Below are positions 25,839 to 34,440 of a DNA stretch of 64,000 nucleotides, in pieces. Under the pieces are notes generated by a model, which was given only the letters and a program-made list of their open reading frames with translations, was not told the DNA's origin and did not search any database. The position numbers were made by a program, and so were the translations under genes. The stretch is from Burkholderiales bacterium C2. Lineage in GTDB: Bacteria; Pseudomonadota; Gammaproteobacteria; Burkholderiales; Burkholderiaceae_C. Each line of letters begins with the position of its first letter. The stretch's first letter is position 1. The stretch lies in the NCBI GenBank assembly GCA_005503085.1, contig SCOI01000006.1:228997-292996 (forward strand). Reading direction: 5' to 3'.

Positions 25839-26171
25839 TCAGTCGGCGCCGGTCCGCCCGGGCCGCCGAAGCAGCAGCAGTGCCAGCCACTGCGGCCGCC
25901 AGCTCAGCGTGAAGGCGATCAGCAGGGCCGCGCCGGCCAGGGTCATCACCCAGACCAGCGAGGCCATCGAGACATGGTCGACGCTCAGGCACAGCCCCAG
26001 CGAGCCCAGCAGGCCGGCAGCGCCCAGCAGGCGCAGGCCGGCCACGGTGGCGGGCTTGAGCGGCCTGGCGCCGCACACCTGCTGCCAATGCACCTCCATG
26101 GCCAGCGCCAGCCAGCCCAGGCCGGCGACGGTGGCGGCCAGCGCCGCCAGCAGCATCAGGGGCTCACGCAT
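25839..26171 (-). CDS. DUF3325 family membrane protein
   Basis: A 110-residue inner-membrane protein with three to four helices. The start LMLLAALAATVAGLGWLALAME and the later LLGAAGLLGSLGLCLSVD are typical of DUF3325. This family is commonly the last gene of TonB-receptor/PepSY/DUF3649 iron-uptake operons. Its start overlaps the end of the PepSY gene by 8 nt. Biochemical role unknown. Confidence 0.8.
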   Translation of the reverse strand: MREPLMLLAALAATVAGLGWLALAMEVHWQQVCGARPLKPATVAGLRLLGAAGLLGSLGLCLSVDHVSMASLVWVMTLAGAALLIAFTLSWRPQWLALLLLRRPGRTGAD

Positions 26172-27828
26172 GGGCGGCCTCCGCCACAGGGCTGCTGCTG
26201 GCCAGGCGCGCGCGTCGGCCGAGCCGGCGCGCCGCCAGCATGGCCAGCGCGGCGCTGGCCAGCAGCGCCAGATCGACGCCGGCCACCGGCCAGTAGGCGC
26301 GGCCCAAGGTGCTCAGCAGATGATCGCCGGTGCTGGCCCAGTTCAGCAGCACGGCGGTGATCGCCAGGGCGGCCACCGCCCAGCACTGTTCGCCCCAGGC
26401 CGGTGCGATGTGGCCCTCGGACACCGGCGCCGTGCGCCACAGCGCATGGGCAAAAGCCAGCAGCCAGGCGCCCCAGAAGCCGTACTGCTCCCAGTCGCCG
26501 CGCGCCGGCAGATCGCCGGGCAGCAGGCGGTTGGCGATCAGCACGGCCATGGTGGCGATCAGCATGCCGGTCACCGTGGTGACGGCCAGCGCATCGACCC
26601 AGCGCGCGCCGCTGAGCCCTTGCTTGGCATGCTGGCGCTTGCGCTTCTCGACGAAGAAGATGAAGCCCGTCGCGATGCAGACGCAGCCCGACAGCCCGCC
26701 CAGCACGTAAAGCCAGCGCAGCAGCCAGTGGCGGAAGTGCTGCAGATGCAGGCCGGTCAGGAAGTTGTTGATGCCGGCCACCACGGTGACCGGCGGATCC
26801 TCGCGGATCAGCGCGCCGCTGCTGCCCTTGAAGTGCATGCCCTCGCCGGTCAGCGTGACCCGGTCGGTGCCGGCGCGGTAGATGCTGACATAGGCATTGG
26901 CGTCGCCGACATGCTGCACGCTCAGGAAGCCGACCTCGCCGGCCATGCCCTTGGCGGCCCAGCGGCGCTGGGCCTCGGCCACCATCGCGTCGACCGAGGC
27001 CAACGCCGCCGGCTGGCCGGCGCGCTGGGCCGGCAGGCCGGTTTCCATTGCCTCGTGCTGCTCATGCAGCTCGTGCAGCGGTTCCAGCTGGGTGTGGGTG
27101 ACCGGGAAATAGATGCCGCCAAAGATCACCAGCCCCGACAGCGCGAAGATGAAGTGAAAGGGCAGGGCGACGACGCCGGTCAGGTTGTGCAGGTCCAGCG
27201 CGCTGCGCTGGGTGTGCTTTTTGGGCCGGAAGGTGAACAGTTCGCGGAAGATCTTGCGGTGCATCACGACGCCGCTGACCAGGGCCACCAGCATGGTCAG
27301 CGCGGCGAAGCCGACGATCCAGGTGCCGAGGTTCTTCCAGTGCAGGTTCAGGCTGTAGTGCAGCGGGTAGAAGAACTGGCTGCCGATCTTCAGATGGTCT
27401 TGCGGCAGGGGGCGGCCGTCGCGCGGATCGATGGTCAGGCTGCCCCAGACCAGGTCGTCGACCTGCTTGGCATTGGGCAGCACAAAGCTGGTGAAGACGC
27501 TGAGCACCGGGTCGCGGTGCGTGGTGTAGGCGCCCCAGCTGTTGACGACCGGGAAGCTGTCGGCCATCGGCCCGTTGACGCGCTCGCGGGCGGCCTCGAT
27601 ATTGGCCTCATCGGGCCGGGTCATGGCCTTGAACACCGGCTGCAGCACCCGGTCGAACGAAGGCATCGGTTGCGGCGCGAAGCGCGATTCGGGGATCGCC
27701 CAGCGGTCGATCTCGCGATCGAACACCGACAGCGAGCCGAAGAAGAACACCACCATCAGCACAAAGCCAAGCACCAGGCCGAACCAGGTGTGCAGCCAGG
27801 CCATGGTGAGCCGGAAGTTCTGGAACAC
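26164..27828 (-). CDS. PepSY-associated transmembrane protein (iron-regulated membrane protein)
   Basis: A 554-residue inner-membrane protein. The first helix region begins AWLHTWFGLVLGFVLMVVFFFGS and matches the PepSY_TM family. A periplasmic domain with PepSY-like repeats runs from about 60 to 190, and further helices appear near 195-215, 245-265, 380-400 and towards the C-terminus. Homologues near siderophore receptors are thought to act in ferric-siderophore reduction or iron release, using haem-binding His residues in the helices (RKIF, HNLTG). Second-last gene of the iron operon. Confidence 0.88.
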   Translation of the reverse strand: MFQNFRLTMAWLHTWFGLVLGFVLMVVFFFGSLSVFDREIDRWAIPESRFAPQPMPSFDRVLQPVFKAMTRPDEANIEAARERVNGPMADSFPVVNSWGAYTTHRDPVLSVFTSFVLPNAKQVDDLVWGSLTIDPRDGRPLPQDHLKIGSQFFYPLHYSLNLHWKNLGTWIVGFAALTMLVALVSGVVMHRKIFRELFTFRPKKHTQRSALDLHNLTGVVALPFHFIFALSGLVIFGGIYFPVTHTQLEPLHELHEQHEAMETGLPAQRAGQPAALASVDAMVAEAQRRWAAKGMAGEVGFLSVQHVGDANAYVSIYRAGTDRVTLTGEGMHFKGSSGALIREDPPVTVVAGINNFLTGLHLQHFRHWLLRWLYVLGGLSGCVCIATGFIFFVEKRKRQHAKQGLSGARWVDALAVTTVTGMLIATMAVLIANRLLPGDLPARGDWEQYGFWGAWLLAFAHALWRTAPVSEGHIAPAWGEQCWAVAALAITAVLLNWASTGDHLLSTLGRAYWPVAGVDLALLASAALAMLAARRLGRRARLASSSPVAEAAHA

Positions 27829-27853
27829 GGGTCTTACTCCTTGGGTCAGGGAT

Positions 27854-28159
27854 TCAGAGCAGCGCGCGCTGGACCAGCCAGGCCGCCGCAGTCATTAGCG
27901 CGCCGCCCCCCGCCAGCACGCCCCAGACGCGGGCCAGGCTGCGGGCCGCGAAGGCCCACAGAAACAGCCCGAGGAAGAGGAGAAAGGCCAGCATATAGCT
28001 GAGCGACTCGGCATCGTGGAAAGGCATGCCGGCCGCGAACATCGATGCGATGAACAGCGAGACAAAGCCCCAGCAGAAGGCATAGCCGCCCAGCATCGCC
28101 GCCGCGATGCGGGCGACGATGTGCAGGCGGGACGGAGGGGTGAATGGGGTGCTGCTCAT
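27854..28159 (-). CDS. DUF3649 family membrane protein
   Basis: A 101-residue membrane protein with three helices. RIAAAMLGGYAFCWGFVSLF at the N-terminus and ESLSYMLAFLLFLGLFLWAFAA are the usual DUF3649 pattern. The family is confined to iron-uptake operons. It lies between the TonB receptor (16-bp gap) and the PepSY gene (25-bp gap). I chose MSSTPFT as start. Confidence 0.82.
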   Translation of the reverse strand: MSSTPFTPPSRLHIVARIAAAMLGGYAFCWGFVSLFIASMFAAGMPFHDAESLSYMLAFLLFLGLFLWAFAARSLARVWGVLAGGGALMTAAAWLVQRALL

Positions 28160-28175
28160 CGCGTGTCGCCGTCGC

Positions 28176-30335
28176 TTACCAGCGGTAGGCCAGCGAGCCG
28201 ACCAGCTTGCGCTGGCTGCCGAACCAGCAGTCGCCCCGCTCCAGGCAGGAGGCGATATAGGTCTTGTCGGTGGCATTGCTGATATTGAGCGCGGCATGCC
28301 AGGGGCCTCGGTCCCAGGACAGCATCAGGTCCAGCAGGTTTGTCGAGGGCACGCTGGTGATGTCGGCGCCGTCCGCGGTCTTGCCCACATGGCGCAGCCC
28401 GACGCCGGCCTTGAAGCCGGCCAGGCCGTAGGCGTCGAGCCGGTGCGTGGCCCAGACCGAGGCGCTGTGCTTGGGAATGCTGCTGAGCTGCTTGCCCAGA
28501 TAGGCCCGGTCGCTGCCCTCGACCTTGGACTGGTAGGCGTCCATATAGGTGTAGCTGGCCAGCAGATCCCACTGGCGCAGGCTGGCGTTGAGCTCCAGCT
28601 CCAGGCCCTTGACCGTGACCTCGCCGCGCTGCACCGAGAAACCGACATGAGCAGGGTCCGGGTCATTGGTCAGGCGGTTGGTTTCGCGCAGCTCGTAGAC
28701 GGCCGCAGCGGCCGTGATGTTGCGGTTGACCGGCGCCCATTTGAGGCCCAGCTCGATCTGCTTGCCCTGCTTGGGTCTGAAGGTCTTGCCCTCGAAGTCC
28801 TTGCCCGCCACCGGCTCGAAGGACTCGGCATAACTGGCATAGGGCGACCAGCCGCCATCCATCAGGTGCACCAGGCCCAGGTTCTTCGAGGTGGCGGAAT
28901 CACGGGCATCGCCGCTCTTGACCTGGTCGTGGCGCAGGCCGGCCACCAGCACCCACTGCGGGCCGAACTTGATCTGGTCCTGCACGAGCAGCCCGGTCTG
29001 GCTGACACGGCTGATGTCGGCATTGACAGCGGACAGCGCCGGCAGCGGGAAGCTGCCATAGACCGGCTTGTAGACATTCAGCGCCGTGGCGGCGCCATCC
29101 CAGGACTTGTGGCCGCTGCGCGAGCGCATCGCGTCGACGCCCAGCAGCACGGTGTGCTGGATGGCGCCGAACTGCAGCCGGCCTTCCAGCAGCAGGTCGC
29201 TGTTGGTGATGCGGTTGCTGTCGTCGTTGGCAGACCAGGTGCGTTTCAGGTACTGGCCGTTCGGGTTGGCCTTGCCGTCGGCATCGAAGTAGCCTTCCCA
29301 CCAGTTCGCATACATCGTGCGCATCTGGCCGTCGATGCGGTCATGGCGGAGCCGGTGCGTCAGCTTCCATTGCTCGTTCAGACGCTGCTCCCACTCGTAG
29401 CCCAGGCGCTTGCGTTCGCCGCCGTAGCGGTCCCAATCGGGCTCGCCGATGAAGACCGAGGGCGACAGATAGCCCTGCGGTCCCGGGCGCAGCGTGCCGT
29501 CTATCGGGAAGAAGGCATTGGTGTTGCCCGTCTTGTCCTTCTGGAACTCGCCGTAGACGCTCAGCTTGGCGCCGGCGAACGGTGTCCAGCTCAGCGAGGG
29601 CGCGAGAAACTGGCGTTCGTCGTAGGCATGGTCGACCTGGGTGCCGCTGTCCTTGAGCAGGCCGACCACCCGGTAGAGCAGGCTGGCGTCGCTGTTCAGC
29701 GCGCCGCCCAGATCGGCGTAGATCTGCTTGTGGCCGTTATTGCCGAGTTGAACGCCGAGCTCGCGCAGGCTCTCGGCCTGCGGCCGCTTGGACACCAGGT
29801 TGACGACGCCACCGGGGCCATTCTGGCCGGCGATCACCGAGGCCGGGCCGCGCAGTACCTCGATACGCTCGAAGGCATAGGGCTCGTTGCGCACCACGCC
29901 CCACCAGCCGCTCAGCGGCAGGCGCAGGCCGTCCAGCAGGGTCGAGCCCTCGCTGCCGCCGCGCAGCGAGAACCAGTCGCCGCGGTTGTCCAGGCCGTAC
30001 ATCTCGGAGCGCACGCCGGCGCTGTAGCGCAGCACTTCCTGCATGGTCTGCGAGCTCTGGTCGCGGATCTGGTCGGCGCTGATCACCGAGATCGACTGCG
30101 GCACCTCGTTGAGCGGGGTGTCGGTCTTGGTGGCGGTGGCGCTGCGCTTGGCGACATAGCCGTTGACCGGCCCGCCGGCGCTTTCCTTGTCGGCCGCAGC
30201 CTTGACCCGCACCGTCGGCAAGGCCTCGGCGGACTCGGGGGCGGGGCTGTTCTGCGCCCACAGCGCGGACGGCAGCAAGAGCAGCGCAGTGGCGCGGGCG
30301 ATGGCGTGGGGACGCCAGGACTTCTGGGGGCTCAT
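28176..30335 (-). CDS. TonB-dependent ferric-siderophore receptor
   Basis: A 719-residue outer-membrane receptor. The signal peptide ends ALWAQN near residue 28. A TonB-box-like stretch (LPTVRVKA) lies near 40. The plug domain carries DTPLNEVPQSISVISADQI and GIDNR-like GLDNRGDWFSLRGG; the conserved IEVLRGPASVIAGQNGPGGV and NLVSKRP complete it by about 200. The 22-strand barrel ends at SLAYRW, with a final aromatic residue as expected. It resembles the FhuA/FoxA hydroxamate-siderophore group, but the siderophore cannot be told. First gene of the operon; a Fur box lies 160 bp upstream. Confidence 0.93.
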   Translation of the reverse strand: MSPQKSWRPHAIARATALLLLPSALWAQNSPAPESAEALPTVRVKAAADKESAGGPVNGYVAKRSATATKTDTPLNEVPQSISVISADQIRDQSSQTMQEVLRYSAGVRSEMYGLDNRGDWFSLRGGSEGSTLLDGLRLPLSGWWGVVRNEPYAFERIEVLRGPASVIAGQNGPGGVVNLVSKRPQAESLRELGVQLGNNGHKQIYADLGGALNSDASLLYRVVGLLKDSGTQVDHAYDERQFLAPSLSWTPFAGAKLSVYGEFQKDKTGNTNAFFPIDGTLRPGPQGYLSPSVFIGEPDWDRYGGERKRLGYEWEQRLNEQWKLTHRLRHDRIDGQMRTMYANWWEGYFDADGKANPNGQYLKRTWSANDDSNRITNSDLLLEGRLQFGAIQHTVLLGVDAMRSRSGHKSWDGAATALNVYKPVYGSFPLPALSAVNADISRVSQTGLLVQDQIKFGPQWVLVAGLRHDQVKSGDARDSATSKNLGLVHLMDGGWSPYASYAESFEPVAGKDFEGKTFRPKQGKQIELGLKWAPVNRNITAAAAVYELRETNRLTNDPDPAHVGFSVQRGEVTVKGLELELNASLRQWDLLASYTYMDAYQSKVEGSDRAYLGKQLSSIPKHSASVWATHRLDAYGLAGFKAGVGLRHVGKTADGADITSVPSTNLLDLMLSWDRGPWHAALNISNATDKTYIASCLERGDCWFGSQRKLVGSLAYRW

Positions 30336-30496
30336 CAGCGGACAACTCCAGCGGGAATCAGGGGCGGGCAACGAGGGTGGGCGCGCTGCCGGGGCAGAGG
30401 CGCATCCACTGTCGGGGGATTTCCGTGGCTGGCGATGGCTGGCGCGTCGGGCGGGCGGTCGCGCGCAGCGAGACCGCAAGAGGCGTAATCTTAATT

Positions 30497-30515
30497 GAGA
30501 ATGATTCCCGTTATT
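30497..30515 (-). promoter_or_regulatory. Fur box upstream of the iron operon
   Basis: Read on the minus strand, this 19-bp site matches the GATAATGATAATCATTATC consensus at 14 positions, with the central AATCATT intact. It lies upstream of the TonB receptor in the direction of its transcription. Iron-replete repression by Fur is the expected effect. Confidence 0.6.
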
Positions 30516-30571
30516 GAATTCGCCCGCCGATCCGGTGGTGCTGATGCAACGGCCGTGCGCTCTGCAAACGC

Positions 30572-30608
30572 TTGTCAGCCTCACTAAATACTGTATATTT
30601 ACACAGTA
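30572..30608 (+). promoter_or_regulatory. SOS (LexA) box embedded in a strong promoter
   Basis: CTGT-N8-ACAG at 30591-30606, with flanking TA on both sides, matches 18 of 20 positions of the E. coli SOS box. TTGTCA (30572-30577), a 16-bp spacer and TATATT (30594-30599) make a good sigma-70 promoter whose -10 lies inside the box. LexA binding here would block the promoter directly. The controlled gene is the 95-residue protein at 30659. Confidence 0.8.
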
Positions 30609-30658
30609 CTGAGCGAGGGCCATCTCGCCAGCAAACCCGAGCGAGCGAGAGCATCACC

Positions 30659-30946
30659 ATGAATCTCAATCTGAACGACCCTGACAGCATCATCGCCTGG
30701 TGGCGCGAGTTTCCAGAGCGCCACTGGGACTATCTGGATGTGTTCGCCAAGCAGCCGCAGTTCATGGCGGCGGTGCGCCAGGCTCGCTTGCTCATCCGCA
30801 GCGACCCGCAACTCGCGCCCATTCTGAACCGGGCGGTGAGTTCGGGCGCGGATCGCCGGCGCGCGATGGCGGCCTTGCTGACGCGCGCGCGTGACATCGA
30901 GGTCGACGATGACGCTTTCGACCCCGGCGCCTACGGTTCGCACTGA
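30659..30946 (+). CDS. SOS-controlled small protein of unknown function
   Basis: A 95-residue soluble protein beginning MNLNLNDPDSIIAWW. It is helical, with many aromatic residues in the first third (WWREFPERHWDYLDVF), basic residues in the middle (RQARLLIR, SGADRRRAM) and an acidic tail (EVDDDAFD). I recognise no domain. The promoter holds a near-perfect LexA box, so it should be induced by DNA damage. A strong terminator 65 bp downstream makes it monocistronic. It could be an SOS cell-division or repair modulator, or a cargo gene; none of these is shown by the sequence. Confidence 0.7.
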   Translation: MNLNLNDPDSIIAWWREFPERHWDYLDVFAKQPQFMAAVRQARLLIRSDPQLAPILNRAVSSGADRRRAMAALLTRARDIEVDDDAFDPGAYGSH

Positions 30947-31010
30947 GCGCGGCGCCTCCCCTTTTTACCTTGCAGTTGCCGGGCGTTTGTTCTTCACGAC
31001 CCGCGCGTTT

Positions 31011-31047
31011 AGCCCGACGGCCTTCCGAGGCCGTCGGGCTTTTTTTG
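31011..31047 (+). terminator. Rho-independent terminator after the SOS gene
   Basis: A perfect 12-bp stem (31011-31022 with 31029-31040), a 6-nt loop and a run of seven T. One of the clearest terminators in the window. Confidence 0.9.
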
Positions 31048-31092
31048 CCGGCAGCCCGGGCCTCATCATGCGCCTTGTTTGCGCGCGGCCGC

Positions 31093-31275
31093 GTGGAGCG
31101 TGAACCGCAAGCCTCCCGTGCCGGGTTCCTGCGTGCGACGGCCAACCTGCTCGCCGCCGCGCCCTCGATGGCCCGCGCCCTTGATGCGGCGCTGAAGACC
31201 GGCACACTGGCCCAGCATCCCGAAGCCGAGAAGGCCGCCCGCCTTGCACTGGCCCTGGCCTTGGAATCAAAGTGA
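31093..31275 (+). CDS. Short phage-like ORF, possibly a gene remnant
   Basis: About 60 residues from a GTG at 31093. The core ATANLLAAAPSMARALDAAL resembles the ANA-R-LIAAAPEL-type segment common at the end of small phage proteins. The frame stays open further upstream to about 30970, but there it runs through the terminator stem. The stop overlaps the ATG of the next frame (TGATG). It may be the 3' part of a decayed phage gene. Low confidence. Confidence 0.3.
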   Translation: MEREPQASRAGFLRATANLLAAAPSMARALDAALKTGTLAQHPEAEKAARLALALALESK

Positions 31276-31600
31276 TGAGCAGCGACCAGACCACCACCAC
31301 CGACCCGCGCACCGGCCCGTGGCGGGTGCAGTCCTCGGTGTGGCACAAGGGCAAGCGCTCGGCCTACGTGATGACAACGCCCAGCAGCCCCATGGATCGC
31401 GGCGCACTGGTGGCCCGCGTGTACGTCGCTCACCCGGACGGCGAATGCGATTCAGCCCGCGCTGTCCTCCCCACGCTGGCCGTCCAGGTCGCAGCCGCCC
31501 CGGTGTTGATCGCGCCCTGCGCCTGGCTGTGGGCAGCGGCTCGCTGCCCCCGGAAGTCGCCCAGGCCGCGCGGGATGCGCTGGCTGCGGCTGGCGGCTAG
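31275..31600 (+). pseudogene. Probable frameshifted phage-like gene
   Basis: From ATG 31275 one frame gives a convincing N-terminal half (TGPWRVQSSVWHKGKRSAYV, then GALVARVYVAHPDGE) and then loses protein-like character. A different frame ending at the TAG 31598-31600 gives a convincing end (GSGSLPPEVAQAARDALAA). The simplest reading is one or two indels between about 31440 and 31530 in a small phage-type gene. It ends head-to-head with the stop of the minus-strand orphan gene. Confidence 0.35.
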
Positions 31601-32466
31601 TTCAGGCCGAGTGCGTTTGTGACTCCGGCCTGGATCGCTGGTCCGTATGTCGCAAGCGATGCGTAGGTACTCTTCAGTGCAGCGACGAGCTTTTCGCCGT
31701 TCTCGACAAACTTTGCTGCCTTTTCTATGCCGTTCAGTAGCGTTCCGATTTTGGCCTTGTCAGGGTTCGCCTGGACCACTGCGCCTTGTAGTTCTCTGAC
31801 CTGTGCAATAGCCGCTTCGCGGTAGTTGGCGTCTAGATGTGACGCATCGTTGAGTGCGCTGACCAATTCGTTGAACACGAGTTCCGTATGCTGCTCAACG
31901 GCCGACGCGTGCGCAGTGGCGGTGGCCTGGTCTGTAGCAAAAGCCACCGCGTTGTGGTTGCCATTGATGGTCAGCTTTGGTGCCATTCGAATGCTCCTCT
32001 GGGTTTCCTTTGCTGCACCCAGCACCATCAGACGGATGCGGGCCTTTGCCTTCTCTAGCACGTCTTCCACCGCGGGCTCGGTGAGCATTGGCTTCGTCGG
32101 TATGCCATGTCGGTCCCGTATCGGCTGCACATGCGTATCGCGGCAGGCCATTAAGTCGCTTGCCGTACTGCAAATACGACTGCGCAGCAGGTCCTGAAGT
32201 TCTGCTTCGATCTGCTCGGGCTTGAAAACTTCGATTCGAGAGAGTGCTTCTTGGGTCTCGCCAAGCATGCGATCCACGCAGTCGATTAGGGCCGACTTCG
32301 CAAACGCGTCATAACTGAACATCTGTCGAGATGACAGCCCCAGCTGGTCGTCAGTGATGAGGCCGGAACGAAACGATCGGGCCTCCTGTTCGTAGGCGCG
32401 CCGCGCTTCATGGCGGTTCAGGTCAAGCAGGGCACACAGTTCCGGGTACAGGGTGATCTGTTGCAT
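31597..32466 (-). CDS. Orphan accessory protein of unknown function
   Basis: A 289-residue protein in DNA visibly lower in GC than its surroundings. The N-terminal half is helical (ALLDLNRHEARRAYEQEARS, then RIEVFKPEQIEAELQDLL). A short beta-like stretch LTINGNHNAVAFATDQATA (around residue 165-185) resembles the xxGNxNxV signature seen in some bacterial conflict-system proteins. A long helical, Ala-rich C-terminus with a possible membrane-active end (ASLATYGPAIQAGVTNALGL) follows. No family recognised. It lies between phage-like fragments and tRNA-Ala, which suggests horizontal gain. Confidence 0.7.
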   Translation of the reverse strand: MQQITLYPELCALLDLNRHEARRAYEQEARSFRSGLITDDQLGLSSRQMFSYDAFAKSALIDCVDRMLGETQEALSRIEVFKPEQIEAELQDLLRSRICSTASDLMACRDTHVQPIRDRHGIPTKPMLTEPAVEDVLEKAKARIRLMVLGAAKETQRSIRMAPKLTINGNHNAVAFATDQATATAHASAVEQHTELVFNELVSALNDASHLDANYREAAIAQVRELQGAVVQANPDKAKIGTLLNGIEKAAKFVENGEKLVAALKSTYASLATYGPAIQAGVTNALGLN

Positions 32467-32563
32467 GAGCGCAAGGATAGCAATGCACGGTCGTCCAGCC
32501 TACGGTGCCCAGGCGCTTGGTGCCTGTATGTATCTCGCTGGCCGATTCCACCTTTCGATCGCG

Positions 32564-32632
32564 TTGCCCAGGCTCCCCCCAGGCTTGTGCGCCCGTGTGG
32601 CCCTGGGGAGGCCGCTTGCCCAGCCTGGGGCA
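32564..32632. repeat. Imperfect long inverted repeat beyond the tRNA-Ala 3' end
   Basis: Arms TTGCCCAGGCT (32564-32574) and AGCCTGGGGCA (32622-32632) pair with one bulged base. A second, inner imperfect pair involves 32571-32584 and the CCTGGGGAGGCC stretch near 32602-32613. The rest of 32467-32721 shows no gene. It may be a repetitive extragenic element. Confidence 0.4.
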
Positions 32633-32721
32633 GTCCATTCCCATAGCGTCCCCAAGCTGAAAACCCAAAGCAAACAGCGCTCAATCTGGCACCGTAAGTC
32701 ATTGATTTACAAGGGAAAAAG

Positions 32722-32797
<76 letters not shown>

Positions 32798-32808
32798 GAC
32801 GCGAAAAA

Positions 32809-32814
32809 AGTATA
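32809..32814 (-). promoter_or_regulatory. -10 element of tRNA-Ala
   Basis: TATACT on the minus strand, 11 bp before the mature tRNA 5' end. It lies in a small AT-rich island with no clear -35. Confidence 0.4.
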
Positions 32815-32934
32815 GCAATCGCCGCGCCGCGTGGGGCCGGGCGGCACTGCGGGTTTTCGGCGAGAGCGCGGGTGGGCGGGGCTGGGGGACACTTGCGGCC
32901 ATCTCGGTCCGCAACGACAAGCAAAGGATGACCC

Positions 32935-33816
32935 ATGGCCGACCACGCTCCCGAGTGGTTTGACACGCAGTACGACAACCGGGCCCGTGTGGCCGACAGC
33001 GCGCAGATCCTCGAGCGCTGGACGCGGGCGGCGCAGCTGTCGCGCGAGAAATCGGCGTGCCGGCTGGACCTGGCTTATGGCCCGCATGCCAGCGAGCGCC
33101 TGGATCTGTTCCCGGCCCAGACCGAGCATTCGGCGCTGGCCCCGGTGCTGGTCTTCATCCACGGCGGCTACTGGCGGGCGCTGGACAAGACCGATCATTC
33201 CTTCCTGGCCCCGGTCTTCACGGACGAGGGGGCGATGGTGGTGATCCCGAATTACGCGCTGTGCCCCGGCGTCAGCATGGAACACATCCCGCTGCAGCTG
33301 GTGCAGGCCCTGGCCTGGGTCTGGCGGCACGCGGCCGAGCATGGCGGCGACCCGAACCAGATCGTGCTGGTCGGCCACTCGGCCGGCGGCCATCTGGCGG
33401 CGATGCTGGCCTGCTGCGACTGGAAGGCGGTGGCTCCGGATCTGCCGCGCCATCTGGTCAAGGGCGTGCTGTCGATCTCGGGCCTGCATGATCTGGAACC
33501 GCTGCGCCATGCGCCGTCTTTCCAGCGCGATCTGCGCCTGGATGCCGATGCGGTGCGGCGCCTGAGCCCGGTCAATTTTCCGGCGCCCGACGAGACGCCG
33601 GTGTACTGCGTGGTCGGCGCCAAGGAGAGCGAGGAGTTCAAGCGCCAGAACGGCCTGCTGCGCCAGGCCTGGGGGGCGCGCAGCGTGCCGGTCTGCGAGG
33701 AGGTGCCAGGTCTTGACCACTTCAGCATCCTGCACGACCTGGCCAACCCGGAAGGCCGCAGCCATCAGCTGGCGCGCAAGTTGCTGGAGTTGCGCTGGTA
33801 CAGCGGCCTGTTGTAG
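32935..33816 (+). CDS. Alpha/beta hydrolase (esterase / arylformamidase-like)
   Basis: A 293-residue hydrolase. The oxyanion motif HGGYW is at residues 76-80, and the nucleophile elbow GHSAGG has Ser149. A late DHFSILHD carries the likely catalytic His, with an acidic residue about 30 residues earlier. HGGYW plus GHSAGG is the pattern of kynurenine formamidase-like and carboxylesterase-like members. No tryptophan-degradation genes are nearby, so the substrate stays open. Single gene, convergent with the YitT gene at a 3-nt gap. Confidence 0.88.
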   Translation: MADHAPEWFDTQYDNRARVADSAQILERWTRAAQLSREKSACRLDLAYGPHASERLDLFPAQTEHSALAPVLVFIHGGYWRALDKTDHSFLAPVFTDEGAMVVIPNYALCPGVSMEHIPLQLVQALAWVWRHAAEHGGDPNQIVLVGHSAGGHLAAMLACCDWKAVAPDLPRHLVKGVLSISGLHDLEPLRHAPSFQRDLRLDADAVRRLSPVNFPAPDETPVYCVVGAKESEEFKRQNGLLRQAWGARSVPVCEEVPGLDHFSILHDLANPEGRSHQLARKLLELRWYSGLL

Positions 33817-33819
33817 TCC

Positions 33820-34440
33820 TCAGGTCGCCATGTATCGCCCGGGCCGGTGATTGACTGCCAGCGCCGCGTTGATGGCCGCCATGCCCAGCAGCGACAGGCC
33901 GATGCGGTCGGCCGGCACAAAGGCGGTCGAGGCCAGCAGGATGAGCGCGTCCAGGCCGGCCTGCACATAGCCGGCACGCCAGCCGTAGCGCTCCTGCAGA
34001 TACAGCACCAGCACATTGAGCCCGCCCAGGCTGGCGCGGTGGCGAAACAGGATCAGCATGCCGGCGCCGATCAGCAGGCCGCCGGCGATGGCGCCGAACC
34101 AGGGGTTCAGATCGGCAAAGCGCAGCCAGCGCGGCAGCAGCTCGGACAGCAGCGACATCAGGCTCACCGCCAAAACGGTCTTGATGGTGAAGGCCAGCCC
34201 CAGCCGGCGATAGGCCAGCCAGTAGAAGGGCAGGTTCAGCGCGAAGAACAGCGCGCCGAAAGGCAGGCCGCTGCCATAGTGGATCAGGAAGGCGATGCCC
34301 ACCGTGCCGCCGGTCAGCATGCCGGCCTGCTTGAACAGGGCCACGCCCAGCGCGACGAACAAGGTGCCGGTGATCAGCGCCTGCGCGTCCTCGAACAGGC
34401 TGTGACGGAAGCTGCGGCTACTCAGCCTGGCATTGCTCAT
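33820..34440 (-). CDS. YitT family membrane protein
   Basis: A 206-residue inner-membrane protein with five to six helices. The YitT signature is seen in ITGTLFVALGVALFKQAGMLTGGTVGIAFLI-type first repeat and LGGLNVLVLYLQERYGWRAG. There is no C-terminal DUF2179 domain, so it is the short form. Role unknown. Its start overlaps the stop of the DUF2788 gene by 4 nt (ATGA), so it is the last gene of a three-gene unit. Confidence 0.88.
   Translation of the reverse strand: MSNARLSSRSFRHSLFEDAQALITGTLFVALGVALFKQAGMLTGGTVGIAFLIHYGSGLPFGALFFALNLPFYWLAYRRLGLAFTIKTVLAVSLMSLLSELLPRWLRFADLNPWFGAIAGGLLIGAGMLILFRHRASLGGLNVLVLYLQERYGWRAGYVQAGLDALILLASTAFVPADRIGLSLLGMAAINAALAVNHRPGRYMAT

Noticed and set aside
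25414..28002. 862-codon plus-strand frame opposite the PepSY gene
   Set aside because: It starts inside another gene, is His/Gln-rich, shows no domain, and lies opposite an intact iron-operon gene.
28107..30488. 793-codon plus-strand frame opposite the TonB receptor
   Set aside because: Antisense shadow. The receptor on the minus strand has signal peptide, plug and barrel.
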